Assembly (NCBI GenBank): GCA_031415375.1
Contig: JANORP010000263.1
Span: forward strand, 16,111 to 80,110
Origin: JADKCL01 sp031415375
GTDB taxonomy: Bacteria > Bacteroidota > Bacteroidia > J057 > JADKCL01
Direction of reading: 5' to 3'
DNA: 64,000 bases
The position numbers were made by a program, and so were the translations under genes. Positions 34,455 to 42,862 of this stretch are shown here, one piece after another (positions within the stretch are counted from its first letter, which is position 1; each line of letters opens with the position of its first letter). Below the pieces are notes generated by a model. That model was not told where the DNA came from and ran no database searches. It was given only the letters and a program-made list of their open reading frames with translations.

Positions 34455-36164
34455 ATGTTCACGTTACACCTTCCAATTCTGAGCAGATTTAGCCTTGCCA
34501 GCATGATTCTTTGCCTTGCGGCAACATTGGTTTTCGGCCAATCGAATGCTGTTGCTTTCCAGCCCAGCACCCAGGAGACCAGCGATTTTTGGATCGACCC
34601 CGCAAACGGGAGTTTTGAAAATCAGGCATTTGATGCACCCCTTGCGCAGGATACCTTGCCGATCAGGCGGATCGACGATCCCCAGGAACTTGCACGGATC
34701 AAGGAGATGTACCGTGACGACAAACTGGCCCCCAAATTGGAGGATCTATGGCGAAGTGGCCCGCTGCTCACAGGTTTGATTCAAGCTGGATTGCAGTCTA
34801 GCGACGCCAATGACCTGGTCAAGACTTTGGACAAAATCATCCAAATGGGCGAATACAGTTTTGATTTCAAATCGAACCCCGAAATCGATTCCCTGCTCGT
34901 CCGCCTGTCCCAAACGACGGGCGGATTCAAACAGAAGGCTATCTTGGCGCTCGCATCGTGCAGTCCTGTACATTGCACAGCGCGTATCATGGCATTCATC
35001 ACGCAAGAAGATGATGATCCCTCTGTGCGACAAAAAGTCTTCAGGGCACTCTCACATGCTTCTCAGACGCCCTCCATCATTGATTTCATCGGCGATTTTC
35101 TGGGGGACAAAGACCCTGGGACTGCGCTTGCGGCGTTCAATGCCCTTTGCGAACTACATTATGCTGACGGTTGTACCTTGCGGTCCCAAATCAATGCCCT
35201 TCTCATCCCGTTTCTTGCATCCGCCAATTTGCAAGATCAGAACCTCGGACTCGGCATCCATCAACTGACCATGCATGCGAGTCGTGACTTGCTGCCGACG
35301 TATGAAAAACTCTATGAACTGAAAGGTCAAAACCAATATGCACTAGGCGCAATCGCCGAGCTAGATGGCGCCAAGGCGATCCCGCGCGTAGAGGCACTGA
35401 TCGCAGACAAGGATAGGTCTTACCAAGCGATTCCCATGATCTCATTTGCTTGGAAAAATGATCCACAAGGTGCCCTGAAAGCAATTCTCGAATTGGAAAG
35501 GCTCCAAAAAGGCAGCTATCAACAGGAATTGTTGGAAATCGCATTCAACATGGGCGGACAACCGATGGCGGAGCGCTATCTTTCAGGAATGTCACCTAGC
35601 AGTGGAATGGATGAATACGCTCCCTTCTATTTTCAAGAAATTACCGCCAAGCATCCGCTGCGTTCGAAGGCGACTGCACTTTACAATGCTGGCCTCATCG
35701 ACCAACCCATTTCTGATGCGCAGCTGCTGGATTTGAAAAACACCGCACTTTTTGGGCATTTTCCAGACTATGGGGAGATCTTATTGCATTTCCTCCCCGG
35801 GTTTTTTGAGCTTGAAATAGATGCCGACTTTTATTACGCCTATTGTAATGGCCTCCTTTCCATAGCTGGGAGTCAATTCCAAACCGCTGAATTTTATCTT
35901 CATAACAATTCTCCCGGCATGATGGATCCACCCTCCGAAATGTTTCTCCTTTACAAGGACGTGGGCTTTGCGATCGGCCCTTGTGCACCAGGCTCTGGGA
36001 TTGGTGAACAAGATATCCTGCGTATGGTCAATCAACTGCTCGCATCGCAAGGCATTGAAAAACGCATCTCTCGCGTACCTGCAGACTACAATTACTATAT
36101 GCTGGAAGCGCCTAGCAAGCTCGCTCAAATCTACGAGGTTCTAGAATTGGTGGCATGGGAGTAG
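34455..36164 (+). CDS. Secreted HEAT-like repeat protein, copy 2
   Basis: A 569-residue paralogue of the preceding gene. The ATG at 34455 gives a clean signal peptide (FSLASMILCLAATLVFGQ); a GTG at 34341 would add an unlikely 38-residue leader. Helical repeats are seen, for example KQKAILALASCSPVHCTARI, VRQKVFRALSHASQTPSIID and GTALAAFNALCELHYADGC. The C-terminus shares the layout of copy 1 (VGFAIGPCAPGSGIGEQDIL against GDNHSYSRSKDDNDIVVGML). The two copies are clearly diverged, so the duplication is not recent. The function is unknown. It ends just before the AGCAGTTAG palindrome. Confidence 0.75.
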   Translation: MFTLHLPILSRFSLASMILCLAATLVFGQSNAVAFQPSTQETSDFWIDPANGSFENQAFDAPLAQDTLPIRRIDDPQELARIKEMYRDDKLAPKLEDLWRSGPLLTGLIQAGLQSSDANDLVKTLDKIIQMGEYSFDFKSNPEIDSLLVRLSQTTGGFKQKAILALASCSPVHCTARIMAFITQEDDDPSVRQKVFRALSHASQTPSIIDFIGDFLGDKDPGTALAAFNALCELHYADGCTLRSQINALLIPFLASANLQDQNLGLGIHQLTMHASRDLLPTYEKLYELKGQNQYALGAIAELDGAKAIPRVEALIADKDRSYQAIPMISFAWKNDPQGALKAILELERLQKGSYQQELLEIAFNMGGQPMAERYLSGMSPSSGMDEYAPFYFQEITAKHPLRSKATALYNAGLIDQPISDAQLLDLKNTALFGHFPDYGEILLHFLPGFFELEIDADFYYAYCNGLLSIAGSQFQTAEFYLHNNSPGMMDPPSEMFLLYKDVGFAIGPCAPGSGIGEQDILRMVNQLLASQGIEKRISRVPADYNYYMLEAPSKLAQIYEVLELVAWE

Positions 36165-36244
36165 TTGGCAGTTAGTAGTTAGCAGTTAGCAGTTAGCAGT
36201 TGGAGCCACGCAACTGCTAACTGCTACTTGCTAACTGCTAACTC
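36165..36244. repeat. AGCAGTTAG tandem repeats forming a large palindrome
   Basis: The left arm repeats AGTTAGC units (36165-36201); after a short spacer, the right arm carries the complementary AACTGCTA units (36211-36242). The structure can fold into a roughly 30-bp imperfect hairpin. It could end transcription from the HEAT pair, but no T-run follows. The left-edge repeat at 32285-32330 is related. Confidence 0.8.
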
Positions 36245-36274
36245 CCCATTTGCAAATCTCTACGCGCGAATCCC

Positions 36275-36282
36275 TACCTTTG
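36275..36282 (+). promoter_or_regulatory. -7 box TACCTTTG immediately before tsaD
   Basis: TACCTTTG ends 8 bases before the tsaD ATG. In Bacteroides-type promoters transcription starts a few bases after the box, so the mRNA would have almost no leader. Confidence 0.55.
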
Positions 36283-36290
36283 CGCTCAAT

Positions 36291-37295
36291 ATGCCCACGA
36301 TCCTCGCCATCGAATCCAGCTGTGATGAAACCAGCGCTGCCGTCATCCGTGGCGGCAAGGTGCTCTCCAATGTCATTTCCTCCCAACTCCAACACAGCAT
36401 TTATGGCGGAGTGATCCCTGAGCTTGCATCGCGCTTGCACCAGCAGCGCGTGGTCGCGGTCACGCAGGAGGCGCTCGCCGCCTCTGGCGTGGACAAGCAC
36501 GCATTGGATGCAATTGCCTTCACGCGCGGCCCCGGCCTCGCGGGCGCCTTGCTCGTCGGCACTTGCTTTGCAAAAGCCTTTGCGCTCGCCCTGGGCATTC
36601 CCCTCATCGAGATCAACCATATGCAGGCCCACGTCCTCGCCAATTTCCTGAGCGAGACACCTCCTACCCTACCCTTTCTCTGCCTCACCGTGAGCGGCGG
36701 CCATACCCAAATCGTCCTTGTGAGGGACCATTTGGACATGGAGATTATTGGACAGAGCATCGACGACGCGGCGGGTGAGGCATTTGACAAGGCCTCCAAG
36801 GTCATGGGCCTCGGCTATCCCGGCGGCCCTCTCATCGACAAACTCGCCAAAGACGGCGACCCCAAGCGCTTTACCTTCCCCAAGCCCAATATCCCAGGCC
36901 TCGATTTCAGCTTCTCAGGCCTCAAGACCAGCCTGCTGTACATGCTGCGCGACGAGATGCAGCTCAATCCCAACTTCATTGAGGAAAACAAACACGACAT
37001 CTGCGCCAGCTACCAGCGCCGCATCGTGAGCTACCTGCTAGGCCGCTTCAAAGAAGCCGCCCAGCTACACAACATCAGCCACCTCGCCATCGCAGGCGGC
37101 GTGAGCGCCAACAGCCACCTCCGCAAAGAATTGCAAGACCTCTGCCAACGCAAAGGCTGGACTGCCCACATCCCGAGCTTCGAATACTGCACCGACAATG
37201 CCGGCATGATCGCTATCGCCGCGCATTACAAGTACCTTGCTGGGCAGTTTTCAGATCAGTATGCGGTGCCGTTTACTAGGGAGAAGGAGATGTGA
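36291..37295 (+). CDS. tsaD: tRNA N6-threonylcarbamoyladenosine transferase TsaD
   Basis: TsaD, with TsaB and TsaE, transfers threonylcarbamoyl to A37 of ANN-decoding tRNAs. The 334-residue length is typical. Seen in order are the ASKHA start ILAIESSCDETSAAVI, the GGVIPELASRLH segment, the metal-binding HMQAH (in EINHMQAHVLANF), TVSGGHTQIVLV, DDAAGEAFDKASKVMGLGYPGG, FSFSGLKTSLLY and the C-terminal IAGGVSANSHLR with TDNAGMIA. All catalytic features are intact. It is divergent from tamB, with the HEAT-like pair between them. The start at 36291 is fixed by the family N-terminus and the promoter box. Confidence 0.97.
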   Translation: MPTILAIESSCDETSAAVIRGGKVLSNVISSQLQHSIYGGVIPELASRLHQQRVVAVTQEALAASGVDKHALDAIAFTRGPGLAGALLVGTCFAKAFALALGIPLIEINHMQAHVLANFLSETPPTLPFLCLTVSGGHTQIVLVRDHLDMEIIGQSIDDAAGEAFDKASKVMGLGYPGGPLIDKLAKDGDPKRFTFPKPNIPGLDFSFSGLKTSLLYMLRDEMQLNPNFIEENKHDICASYQRRIVSYLLGRFKEAAQLHNISHLAIAGGVSANSHLRKELQDLCQRKGWTAHIPSFEYCTDNAGMIAIAAHYKYLAGQFSDQYAVPFTREKEM

Positions 37296-37402
37296 GGACG
37301 TTGGGCCTCTTGAGAATTGAAGTGAGTAATTGATGAGGCTAGCAGTCTGGTTTTGAAAAAATGTGACCCATCGGTTGCGACATTTCCTTTTCAAATAATG
37401 AT

Positions 37403-37410
37403 TACCTTTG
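37403..37410 (+). promoter_or_regulatory. -7 box TACCTTTG before the kinase-like/small ORF locus
   Basis: TACCTTTG ends 7 bases before ATG 37418 and 20 bases before ATG 37431, the starts of two overlapping frames. It identifies this as a transcription start but does not decide between them. Confidence 0.5.
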
Positions 37411-37417
37411 CACATCA

Positions 37418-38053
37418 ATGTCTCGAAAGCATGAACTACAAGATATCATTCGAGGAAATGGATCGGTTGTGCAAGGAGCATCTATCCAAGCAGCCAACGC
37501 TTACCTTAGAGGAGAAGCGGCGGCAAGTGGAGCAGTTGCGGTCGCAAAGCCAATCGGGGTCGAAGAAGTCGTCGCGCTGACGACCTATATTGATCGCAAC
37601 AACCTTTGGTTCCACGATTTGGACCAGACCAAGTACTTCGCAGAGGGTGCGGAGCAAAAGGTTTATGAGGCTGCCGATCCACGGTTTGTCATTAAGGTAA
37701 ACAGTCGAATATTCTATGCCAGTTGGGAGGATTACCTCAACAACTTGCTGTTGCACAACTATTTCTTCCCATTGGTCGCTTATGAGCCCCTGGGATTTTG
37801 TCGCGTGAATGGACAACTACATTCAGTTGTGAAACAACCGTTTATTCCCTTCACAGAGCCTACAGATTTGGGTCGCGCGGAGGAGTTTCTCACATCCAAT
37901 GGATTTGTCCGGCAAAAGAACAATGATTATTTCAGTCACGCGTTAGGGGTCATCTTGGAAGACCTGCACGACGAAAATGTGCTCAGCAACCAAGGATTGC
38001 TCTATTTTGTCGATACTGCGTTCTTTTTGAAGGAAAGCTTTTTTCTTCCATGA
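37418..38053 (+). CDS. Kinase-like protein of the 'polyvalent' phage/mobile-element type
   Basis: 211 residues from ATG 37418, or about 158 from a CTG at 37577. The conserved part begins near KYFAEGAEQKVYEAADPRFV, which looks like a glycine-poor kinase P-loop with VIKV as the ATP-lysine strand, and continues to LEDLHDENVLSNQGLLYFVD, which resembles the catalytic HxxN-xxDT region. This resembles the small protein-kinase-like domain found in phage polyvalent proteins and mobile elements. The first 50 residues (IRGNGSVVQGASIQAANAYL) overlap the small protein in another frame and look like a shadow, so the true start may be 37577. It lies next to the ATPase/HNH pair. I annotate the longest frame. 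Confidence 0.6.
   Translation: MSRKHELQDIIRGNGSVVQGASIQAANAYLRGEAAASGAVAVAKPIGVEEVVALTTYIDRNNLWFHDLDQTKYFAEGAEQKVYEAADPRFVIKVNSRIFYASWEDYLNNLLLHNYFFPLVAYEPLGFCRVNGQLHSVVKQPFIPFTEPTDLGRAEEFLTSNGFVRQKNNDYFSHALGVILEDLHDENVLSNQGLLYFVDTAFFLKESFFLP
37431..37580 (+). CDS. Putative 49-residue small protein overlapping the kinase-like gene
   Basis: A short frame encoding MNYKISFEEMDRLCKEHLSK and a charged C-terminal tail rich in Lys, Arg and Ser. The composition (many Glu, Lys, Leu, amphipathic spacing) looks more like a real soluble protein than the alternative frame does over the same bases. Its TGA stop at 37578-37580 overlaps a CTG codon (37577) in the kinase frame, like an ATGA junction. If real, it is the first gene of a two-gene operon. 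Homologues would decide; I cannot search. Confidence 0.5.
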   Translation: MNYKISFEEMDRLCKEHLSKQPTLTLEEKRRQVEQLRSQSQSGSKKSSR

Positions 38054-38133
38054 CCTAGACGATCATCCTCAAGCGTAGAAATCTTGAAAATCGCCATCCT
38101 TTCGTTTGCAAGGCAGTGAATGGTTCATTTTTG

Positions 38134-38141
38134 TATATTTG
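38134..38141 (+). promoter_or_regulatory. -7 box TATATTTG directly before the AAA ATPase
   Basis: TATATTTG ends 4 bases before the ATG at 38146, so the transcript would be leaderless or nearly so. A TTTG at 38105-38108 is 25 bases away, longer than usual. Confidence 0.5.
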
Positions 38142-38145
38142 AACC

Positions 38146-39468
38146 ATGTACCTGAAATCGATCCACATCAAAAACATCAGAGGCATCGAGGACTTCAAGA
38201 TGGAGTTCCCCGAAGGCAAGGAAGCAGGCTGGCACGTGCTGCTCGGGGCCAATGGGTCTGGGAAGACGACGGTGCTGCGGGCGATTGCGTTGTCGATGAT
38301 TGGGCCGACGGAGTTTTTGAGATTGGATCCCAATTGGGAGCATTGGAGGAAAGTCAATGCCGCAGGAGAATCAGGAATTGATTTTGAATATTGGCTCAAT
38401 AAAGAAAATGGGGCCACAAGTGATTTTGGCAAGACCATTGCAAAAGGTATTTTGAGATTACTGCGCGATCGAGAATCGATCACATTGGTGGACAATTCTG
38501 CAAACGAAGCAAAATCGGCACTCAATGAACACCTTTGGAATCAGAATGAACATTATTTCTCTGCCGGGATCGGAGCTTTTCGACGTTTTACGGGAGGAAA
38601 CCAAGCCCTTGATCGCTACTATCGACCAAATTTGGTTGTAGGCTGCCATCTCACTTTATTCAAAGAAGACGCTGCATTAAGTGGCCCACTCGATTGGCTT
38701 AAAGATCAATTGGCAAGAACCACAACGCAACAAAATGGTGAAGCAGCGAGGGCGAGACTGATTTTGGATGGTGTAAAACACTTTATCAATGATGGAGAAT
38801 TATTGCCCAGAGGATATCTTTTGAGTGAGATTACCGCAGATGGCCTATTTTTTACAGATCCGACAGGCTCATTGATCCACCTTTACAACCTCAGTGAAGG
38901 TATCATATCGGCATTAAGTCTTGGCCTCGAATTGTTGCGATTACTTGCAACCAATTTTGAGCCAGAAGATGTTTTCATTGACTATGAGTTCGAAAGGGAA
39001 CAATCGAATAACAACGATTCAGAAGGGAACGGCGTCATTCATGCCTTCATTCCACAAGGCGGCATCGTCCTCATCGACGAAGTCGACGCCCATCTCCACC
39101 CCGACTGGCAAGCCCGCATCGGCACATGGTTTCGCAAAGTCTTCCCCAACATCCAATTCATAGTCGCCACCCACAGCCCGCTCGTCGTACGTGCCGCCGG
39201 TGACGACAGCCAAATCTGGTGGCTCCCAGCTGCAGGAAGTGCAGAAGAGCCTCGTCTCATTGAAAATGGTGAACGCAATCGGCTGGTGTATGGCGATGTA
39301 CTCGATGCCTACGGCACAGAAGTCTTTGGCAAGCAAGATGAGCGATCTGCTAAGGGCAAGGAACTCATGCATGAACTGGCTCAACTGGGAACTTCGCTGA
39401 TATTCGGCAAGTTAGATGAAAAAGGCATTGCACGTATGGAAGAGCTTAAATCCATGCTGTCCTTATGA
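38146..39468 (+). CDS. AAA family (ABC/SMC-like) ATPase, PtuA-like component of a Septu-type defence pair
   Basis: A 440-residue ATPase of the AAA_15/AAA_21 type. Motifs seen are the N-terminal KSIHIKNIRGIEDFKMEFPE, Walker A GANGSGKTTVLRAI, an LSEGIISALSLGLELL signature-like segment, Walker B GGIVLIDEVDAHLHPDWQ, and the distal FIVATHSPLVV histidine. The next gene, an HNH nuclease, overlaps it by 4 bases (ATGA). ATPase plus HNH in that order and with this coupling is the layout of Septu (PtuA and PtuB), an anti-phage system. A retron-associated version is excluded because no reverse transcriptase is present. Defence function is inferred from family and context. Confidence 0.85.
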   Translation: MYLKSIHIKNIRGIEDFKMEFPEGKEAGWHVLLGANGSGKTTVLRAIALSMIGPTEFLRLDPNWEHWRKVNAAGESGIDFEYWLNKENGATSDFGKTIAKGILRLLRDRESITLVDNSANEAKSALNEHLWNQNEHYFSAGIGAFRRFTGGNQALDRYYRPNLVVGCHLTLFKEDAALSGPLDWLKDQLARTTTQQNGEAARARLILDGVKHFINDGELLPRGYLLSEITADGLFFTDPTGSLIHLYNLSEGIISALSLGLELLRLLATNFEPEDVFIDYEFEREQSNNNDSEGNGVIHAFIPQGGIVLIDEVDAHLHPDWQARIGTWFRKVFPNIQFIVATHSPLVVRAAGDDSQIWWLPAAGSAEEPRLIENGERNRLVYGDVLDAYGTEVFGKQDERSAKGKELMHELAQLGTSLIFGKLDEKGIARMEELKSMLSL

Positions 39469-40358
39469 TACGGGTAAATCTGGAAGATTCTGTACTCAAG
39501 AAAGCGACACTGAATACACTCAGACGCAACCAAGACCGTATCAATCATACTGTACCTTGGGAAACGAAGGTAGAAGCTGCAAAAGATAAATGGGATCAGA
39601 AGCCAGATGGAGCATTCGCAGACATCAAGGAAAGGTTAATGGAATGCACAGCTGGAATAGACCTGTGTTGCTATTGCGAGCACAACGAGGCGGCTCATAT
39701 CGAACATGTCTTTCCGAAGAAATTATTTCCAGAGAGAGCTTTCCTTTTCAGCAACTATGTGATGTCTTGCCCTAATTGTAATACAGAAAAGCTGGATGGT
39801 TTTGCTGTCTTCCTCGACGCTGACAGCCAATTTTTGCAAGAGTTCATTAAAGGTGGCCCCAAGATAGAGCCTTCAAGCGCTCGGAGTGCCTTTATCGATC
39901 CACGAACTGAGGATCCGATGGCTTTTTTCCTCCTGGATCTCACGACAGGCGAGTTCATTATTGATCCCTCAAAAAGTGCGAGGGATCGAGTCAAAGCCGC
40001 TTTCACCCTAGATCTGCTCAAGCTGAATACTCGCCACTGCCTACCAAAGTATCGGGTAAAAGAGGTCGGACAGTACAAAAATGCATTGCTCCATTTTATT
40101 GGCTGCCGCGATGCCAATAGCATGGCTGAATTGATTCCACATTTCCCGGACAAGCATTTCCCCATTGATGCCAACATCGCGCTTGATGACTTGAAGCGCA
40201 ATGCGCAAGCATTCTACAAACAGGAAATCAAGGAATTCCATTTCCCAACCATCTGGCTTGAAATCAAGCGGCAGATCACACGCAATCCTGACGGATTCAA
40301 GATCAAGCACCCGGTCATCGCCAAGGCGATGCATGTTGCTGGCGCAATGGATTGGTAA
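39465..40358 (+). CDS. HNH endonuclease, PtuB-like
   Basis: A 297-residue protein with a zinc-associated HNH motif: CCYCEHNEAAHIEHVFPKKL provides the CxxC-type cysteines and the His pair, and NYVMSCPNCNTEK provides the asparagine and second CxxC. The metal-binding and general-base residues all appear present. It is the effector nuclease of the pair with the upstream ATPase, and its start overlaps the ATPase stop. C-terminal helical regions (about 170-297) probably contact the ATPase. Typical PtuB proteins are a little shorter, so this may be a divergent branch. Two hairpins follow at 40369-40444. Confidence 0.87.
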   Translation: MIRVNLEDSVLKKATLNTLRRNQDRINHTVPWETKVEAAKDKWDQKPDGAFADIKERLMECTAGIDLCCYCEHNEAAHIEHVFPKKLFPERAFLFSNYVMSCPNCNTEKLDGFAVFLDADSQFLQEFIKGGPKIEPSSARSAFIDPRTEDPMAFFLLDLTTGEFIIDPSKSARDRVKAAFTLDLLKLNTRHCLPKYRVKEVGQYKNALLHFIGCRDANSMAELIPHFPDKHFPIDANIALDDLKRNAQAFYKQEIKEFHFPTIWLEIKRQITRNPDGFKIKHPVIAKAMHVAGAMDW

Positions 40359-40368
40359 ACAAAAAAAA

Positions 40369-40444
40369 TTCCAGAACCCAGCACAAGTCTGAATTCTGGA
40401 AATCCCATCATAAACCCTCAGAATTCAGCACAATGCTGAATTCT
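40369..40444. terminator. Two hairpins between convergent genes
   Basis: The first is TTCCAGAA (40369-40376) with TTCTGGAA (40394-40401). The second is a perfect 11-bp stem AGAATTCAGCA (40420-40430) with TGCTGAATTCT (40434-40444) and a 3-base loop. They likely end both the defence operon and the haloperoxidase gene. Confidence 0.6.
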
Positions 40445-40464
40445 TCAAATTCTGAAAATTCTGC

Positions 40465-42009
40465 TCAGAGTTTTTGCAGTTGCTGATTGCTCACGTTCAT
40501 GCCCTTGGCATCATATACCTTTACGATATAGCGGCCTGCGGGCACGCCCATGAGGTCCACAAGGGCAGTGTTGGTGCTCTCGAGGACGAGACGACCCGTG
40601 AGATCATAGACGACAGTCTTGCCAAAACGGAAGCCACTGTAGCTGATCAGGGAGAAGTTGGTGGTCGGATTGGGATAGAACTGCACGGTGGGTTGCTCGG
40701 CGATGCCAGCATTTGCTGCACCGACGGTCACCGTTTCAAACAGCGCATTGATGTTGTCGCCGACCATTTTGCCGAGGGTGATCGCGAAGACGTCGCTGAA
40801 CTCGTAGTGAATGCCACCGTAGAGGCGTGATGTCGCTGTCTCGTAGGCAGCCTCGTCAAAGCAGGCATAGCTGCGTGGGCCACCGTGCAAAGCGCCATTG
40901 GTATTGTCGGTAAAGCCGTAGGTCGTTCCCAAAAGGTCATTCATGACACTCGTCATAGCACCCGACTGCGTGCTGTGACCGCTCGTGTACTCTGGGAATG
41001 GTGGTGTGCCAATGAGGGAAAGCCAAGTCGAGTCGATGTTGGCGCGAATGTAGGTGATGGGGCGCATCAGATTGTATGTGTATTTGGTCTTCCAGCAGGA
41101 GATGAAAGCATCGGTCTGCGACATGCCCAATTTGGCGTAGGCATAAGCGGCCCAACCAAGGTCTTTGTTTTCCACATCAATGCATTGCGTCAAAATCGAA
41201 ATGCTATGTCCTGGAGGCGTGACAGTAGCACCACCATCGGCCCAATACATCGCGATGTTGTGCTGCGCCTGCGACAGGTTGTTCACCGTTGCATAGACCT
41301 GATAGGCATAAGCGTAGAAAGCCGAGTTGGTGTCGGTAGAGTATGTCGGCGGCGCCGTGGGAATCACTGGCGATTGCACACTCGCTGCCACGAAGGGACG
41401 GTTGTCGCCCCAGTGAGGCTGTACTGCCATGGCAAATGCTGGAGGTGTCGGTACCCACATGCCTGGCCCGGTCGGCGGCACATACGTAGGGTCGGTATTG
41501 TGGGCATAACCTTGATGGCCACCATCGGTCATGGACCAAGCAAAAATGTCTTGCGCGACAGCCTCGCCAAGTGTCTTGGAGACGGCATAAGAAGACTGCG
41601 CCATATAAGTTGCATTGTAGCGATCACGCAATGCGTGGATCGAGTCCTTGAGCACGGCAGTCGCATTGCCCCAGAGGCTGTCGATGATTGTCGCCATGCA
41701 ATTGTTGGCCACGGTAGGCCAGTGATAACTCGTGCCAAGTGCGGCATCAGTCACCGTGAGGCCCGGCAGCTGACTCTCCAGACTCATGCGGTTGGGCATG
41801 CCACCGACGAGCGCTTCATAGAGCGCGAGGCCCGAATAGCCCAACGCACGCGATGCCACGGGTGGTGAAAAACCAGCGCCGTTCTTGATCAAATAGAGTT
41901 CACGGTTGAACCAATCTTGGGCCACTTGCGAGTCATAACTGTATGCATTTTGGGCATTCAATGAAACGCCAGCAAAAAGCAAAAGAGTGAAGAAGTAGAT
42001 TTTTCTCAT
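40465..42009 (-). CDS. Vanadium-dependent haloperoxidase-like (PAP2 superfamily), T9SS-secreted
   Basis: A 514-residue exported protein. After the signal peptide (KIYFFTLLLFAGVSLNAQ) comes a vanadium haloperoxidase/PAP2-type helical domain with RPITYIRANI, PPFPEYTSGHSTQSGA and SRLYGGIHYEFS, which correspond to the KxxxxxxRP, PSGH and SRxxxGxHxxxD phosphate/vanadate motifs. The C-terminal 80 residues are a type IX secretion sorting domain (VQFYPNPTTNFSLISYSG, then AGRYIVKVYDAKG). So it is exported to the surface or medium through the T9SS. Substrate (halide, phosphate ester) cannot be told. A 191-bp AT-rich gap follows on its upstream side without a clear promoter. Confidence 0.92.
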   Translation of the reverse strand: MRKIYFFTLLLFAGVSLNAQNAYSYDSQVAQDWFNRELYLIKNGAGFSPPVASRALGYSGLALYEALVGGMPNRMSLESQLPGLTVTDAALGTSYHWPTVANNCMATIIDSLWGNATAVLKDSIHALRDRYNATYMAQSSYAVSKTLGEAVAQDIFAWSMTDGGHQGYAHNTDPTYVPPTGPGMWVPTPPAFAMAVQPHWGDNRPFVAASVQSPVIPTAPPTYSTDTNSAFYAYAYQVYATVNNLSQAQHNIAMYWADGGATVTPPGHSISILTQCIDVENKDLGWAAYAYAKLGMSQTDAFISCWKTKYTYNLMRPITYIRANIDSTWLSLIGTPPFPEYTSGHSTQSGAMTSVMNDLLGTTYGFTDNTNGALHGGPRSYACFDEAAYETATSRLYGGIHYEFSDVFAITLGKMVGDNINALFETVTVGAANAGIAEQPTVQFYPNPTTNFSLISYSGFRFGKTVVYDLTGRLVLESTNTALVDLMGVPAGRYIVKVYDAKGMNVSNQQLQKL

Positions 42010-42200
42010 GAGAGTTTAATATCGATAAATAGTACCAATGTTGCCAATATAATAGTCGATCACATAAAAACAAACAAAAAACCTTACATCCCTATCAAAA
42101 TCAAACCATACTTAAACATCGATTTTATTGCGCAAACTTCAAAACAGAAGAACTTCCGGGGAATTTACACGTATCCCCCGTCAAAATCTTACATCTGACT

Positions 42201-42824
42201 ATGTATTCCAGACATCACAAAAGAATCTTCTTCGCGGTGATTTTGATAAGTACCTGCGCATTTTTCACGAGCTGTAACAAAAAGCCTGCCATAGATCCGC
42301 AGATTCCTGCTGCGCTGCAAGAAGTCAGCCCCAGCAAACTCGACATTTCCTACAAACGTGGCTGGTACGAGGACCTGGTGGATGAGCTGTTTGAAGAGCT
42401 ACTCGCCCAAAACACGCAGCTCAAGGAAATCGTGGATGCCCAGGCTGCAATGCTGGATAGGATCAGTCAACAGTATGCAGCATTGCATGAAGCAGATGGC
42501 AAAAGCAATCGCTACTACACCTCGGCGCGCAACCATGCCACGGCAGTCCTAGACAGCACAATGGAGCGGCAACTCATGGCGCGCATCGATGCCAGCGAAG
42601 CGCGCTGGCAGGCACAGTTGGCTACACGCGATGCCCTTGGCGCCCGACTCCTGCATAGCCAAGAGGAGTTGCAAGACGAGTTGGCATCGCTCAAAGTGAG
42701 GCTCACATTGCCCCAAATTCAAGACTATCAGCGTAAAATGACGCCACAACTCGGCCCCGGAAATGCGATACTGGCAGAGCAAGCGGTTTTGCTGAAGAAA
42801 ATGCAGCAATTGCCGCGTCCTTGA
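42201..42824 (+). CDS. Uncharacterised coiled-coil lipoprotein
   Basis: A 207-residue protein with a lipoprotein signal ending FFTSC. No family recognised. Residues about 55-190 are helical and charged with a heptad-like pattern (LVDELFEELLAQNTQLKEIV, LLHSQEELQDELASLKVRL), suggesting a coiled coil and oligomerisation. It is followed after 38 bases by a membrane protein and may share its transcript. A TACATCTG element just before the ATG is a weak -7 match. Confidence 0.65.
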   Translation: MYSRHHKRIFFAVILISTCAFFTSCNKKPAIDPQIPAALQEVSPSKLDISYKRGWYEDLVDELFEELLAQNTQLKEIVDAQAAMLDRISQQYAALHEADGKSNRYYTSARNHATAVLDSTMERQLMARIDASEARWQAQLATRDALGARLLHSQEELQDELASLKVRLTLPQIQDYQRKMTPQLGPGNAILAEQAVLLKKMQQLPRP

Positions 42825-42862
42825 GGCTAGCCTTCGCAAAGGAAGTGCATTCCATTTGGTAG

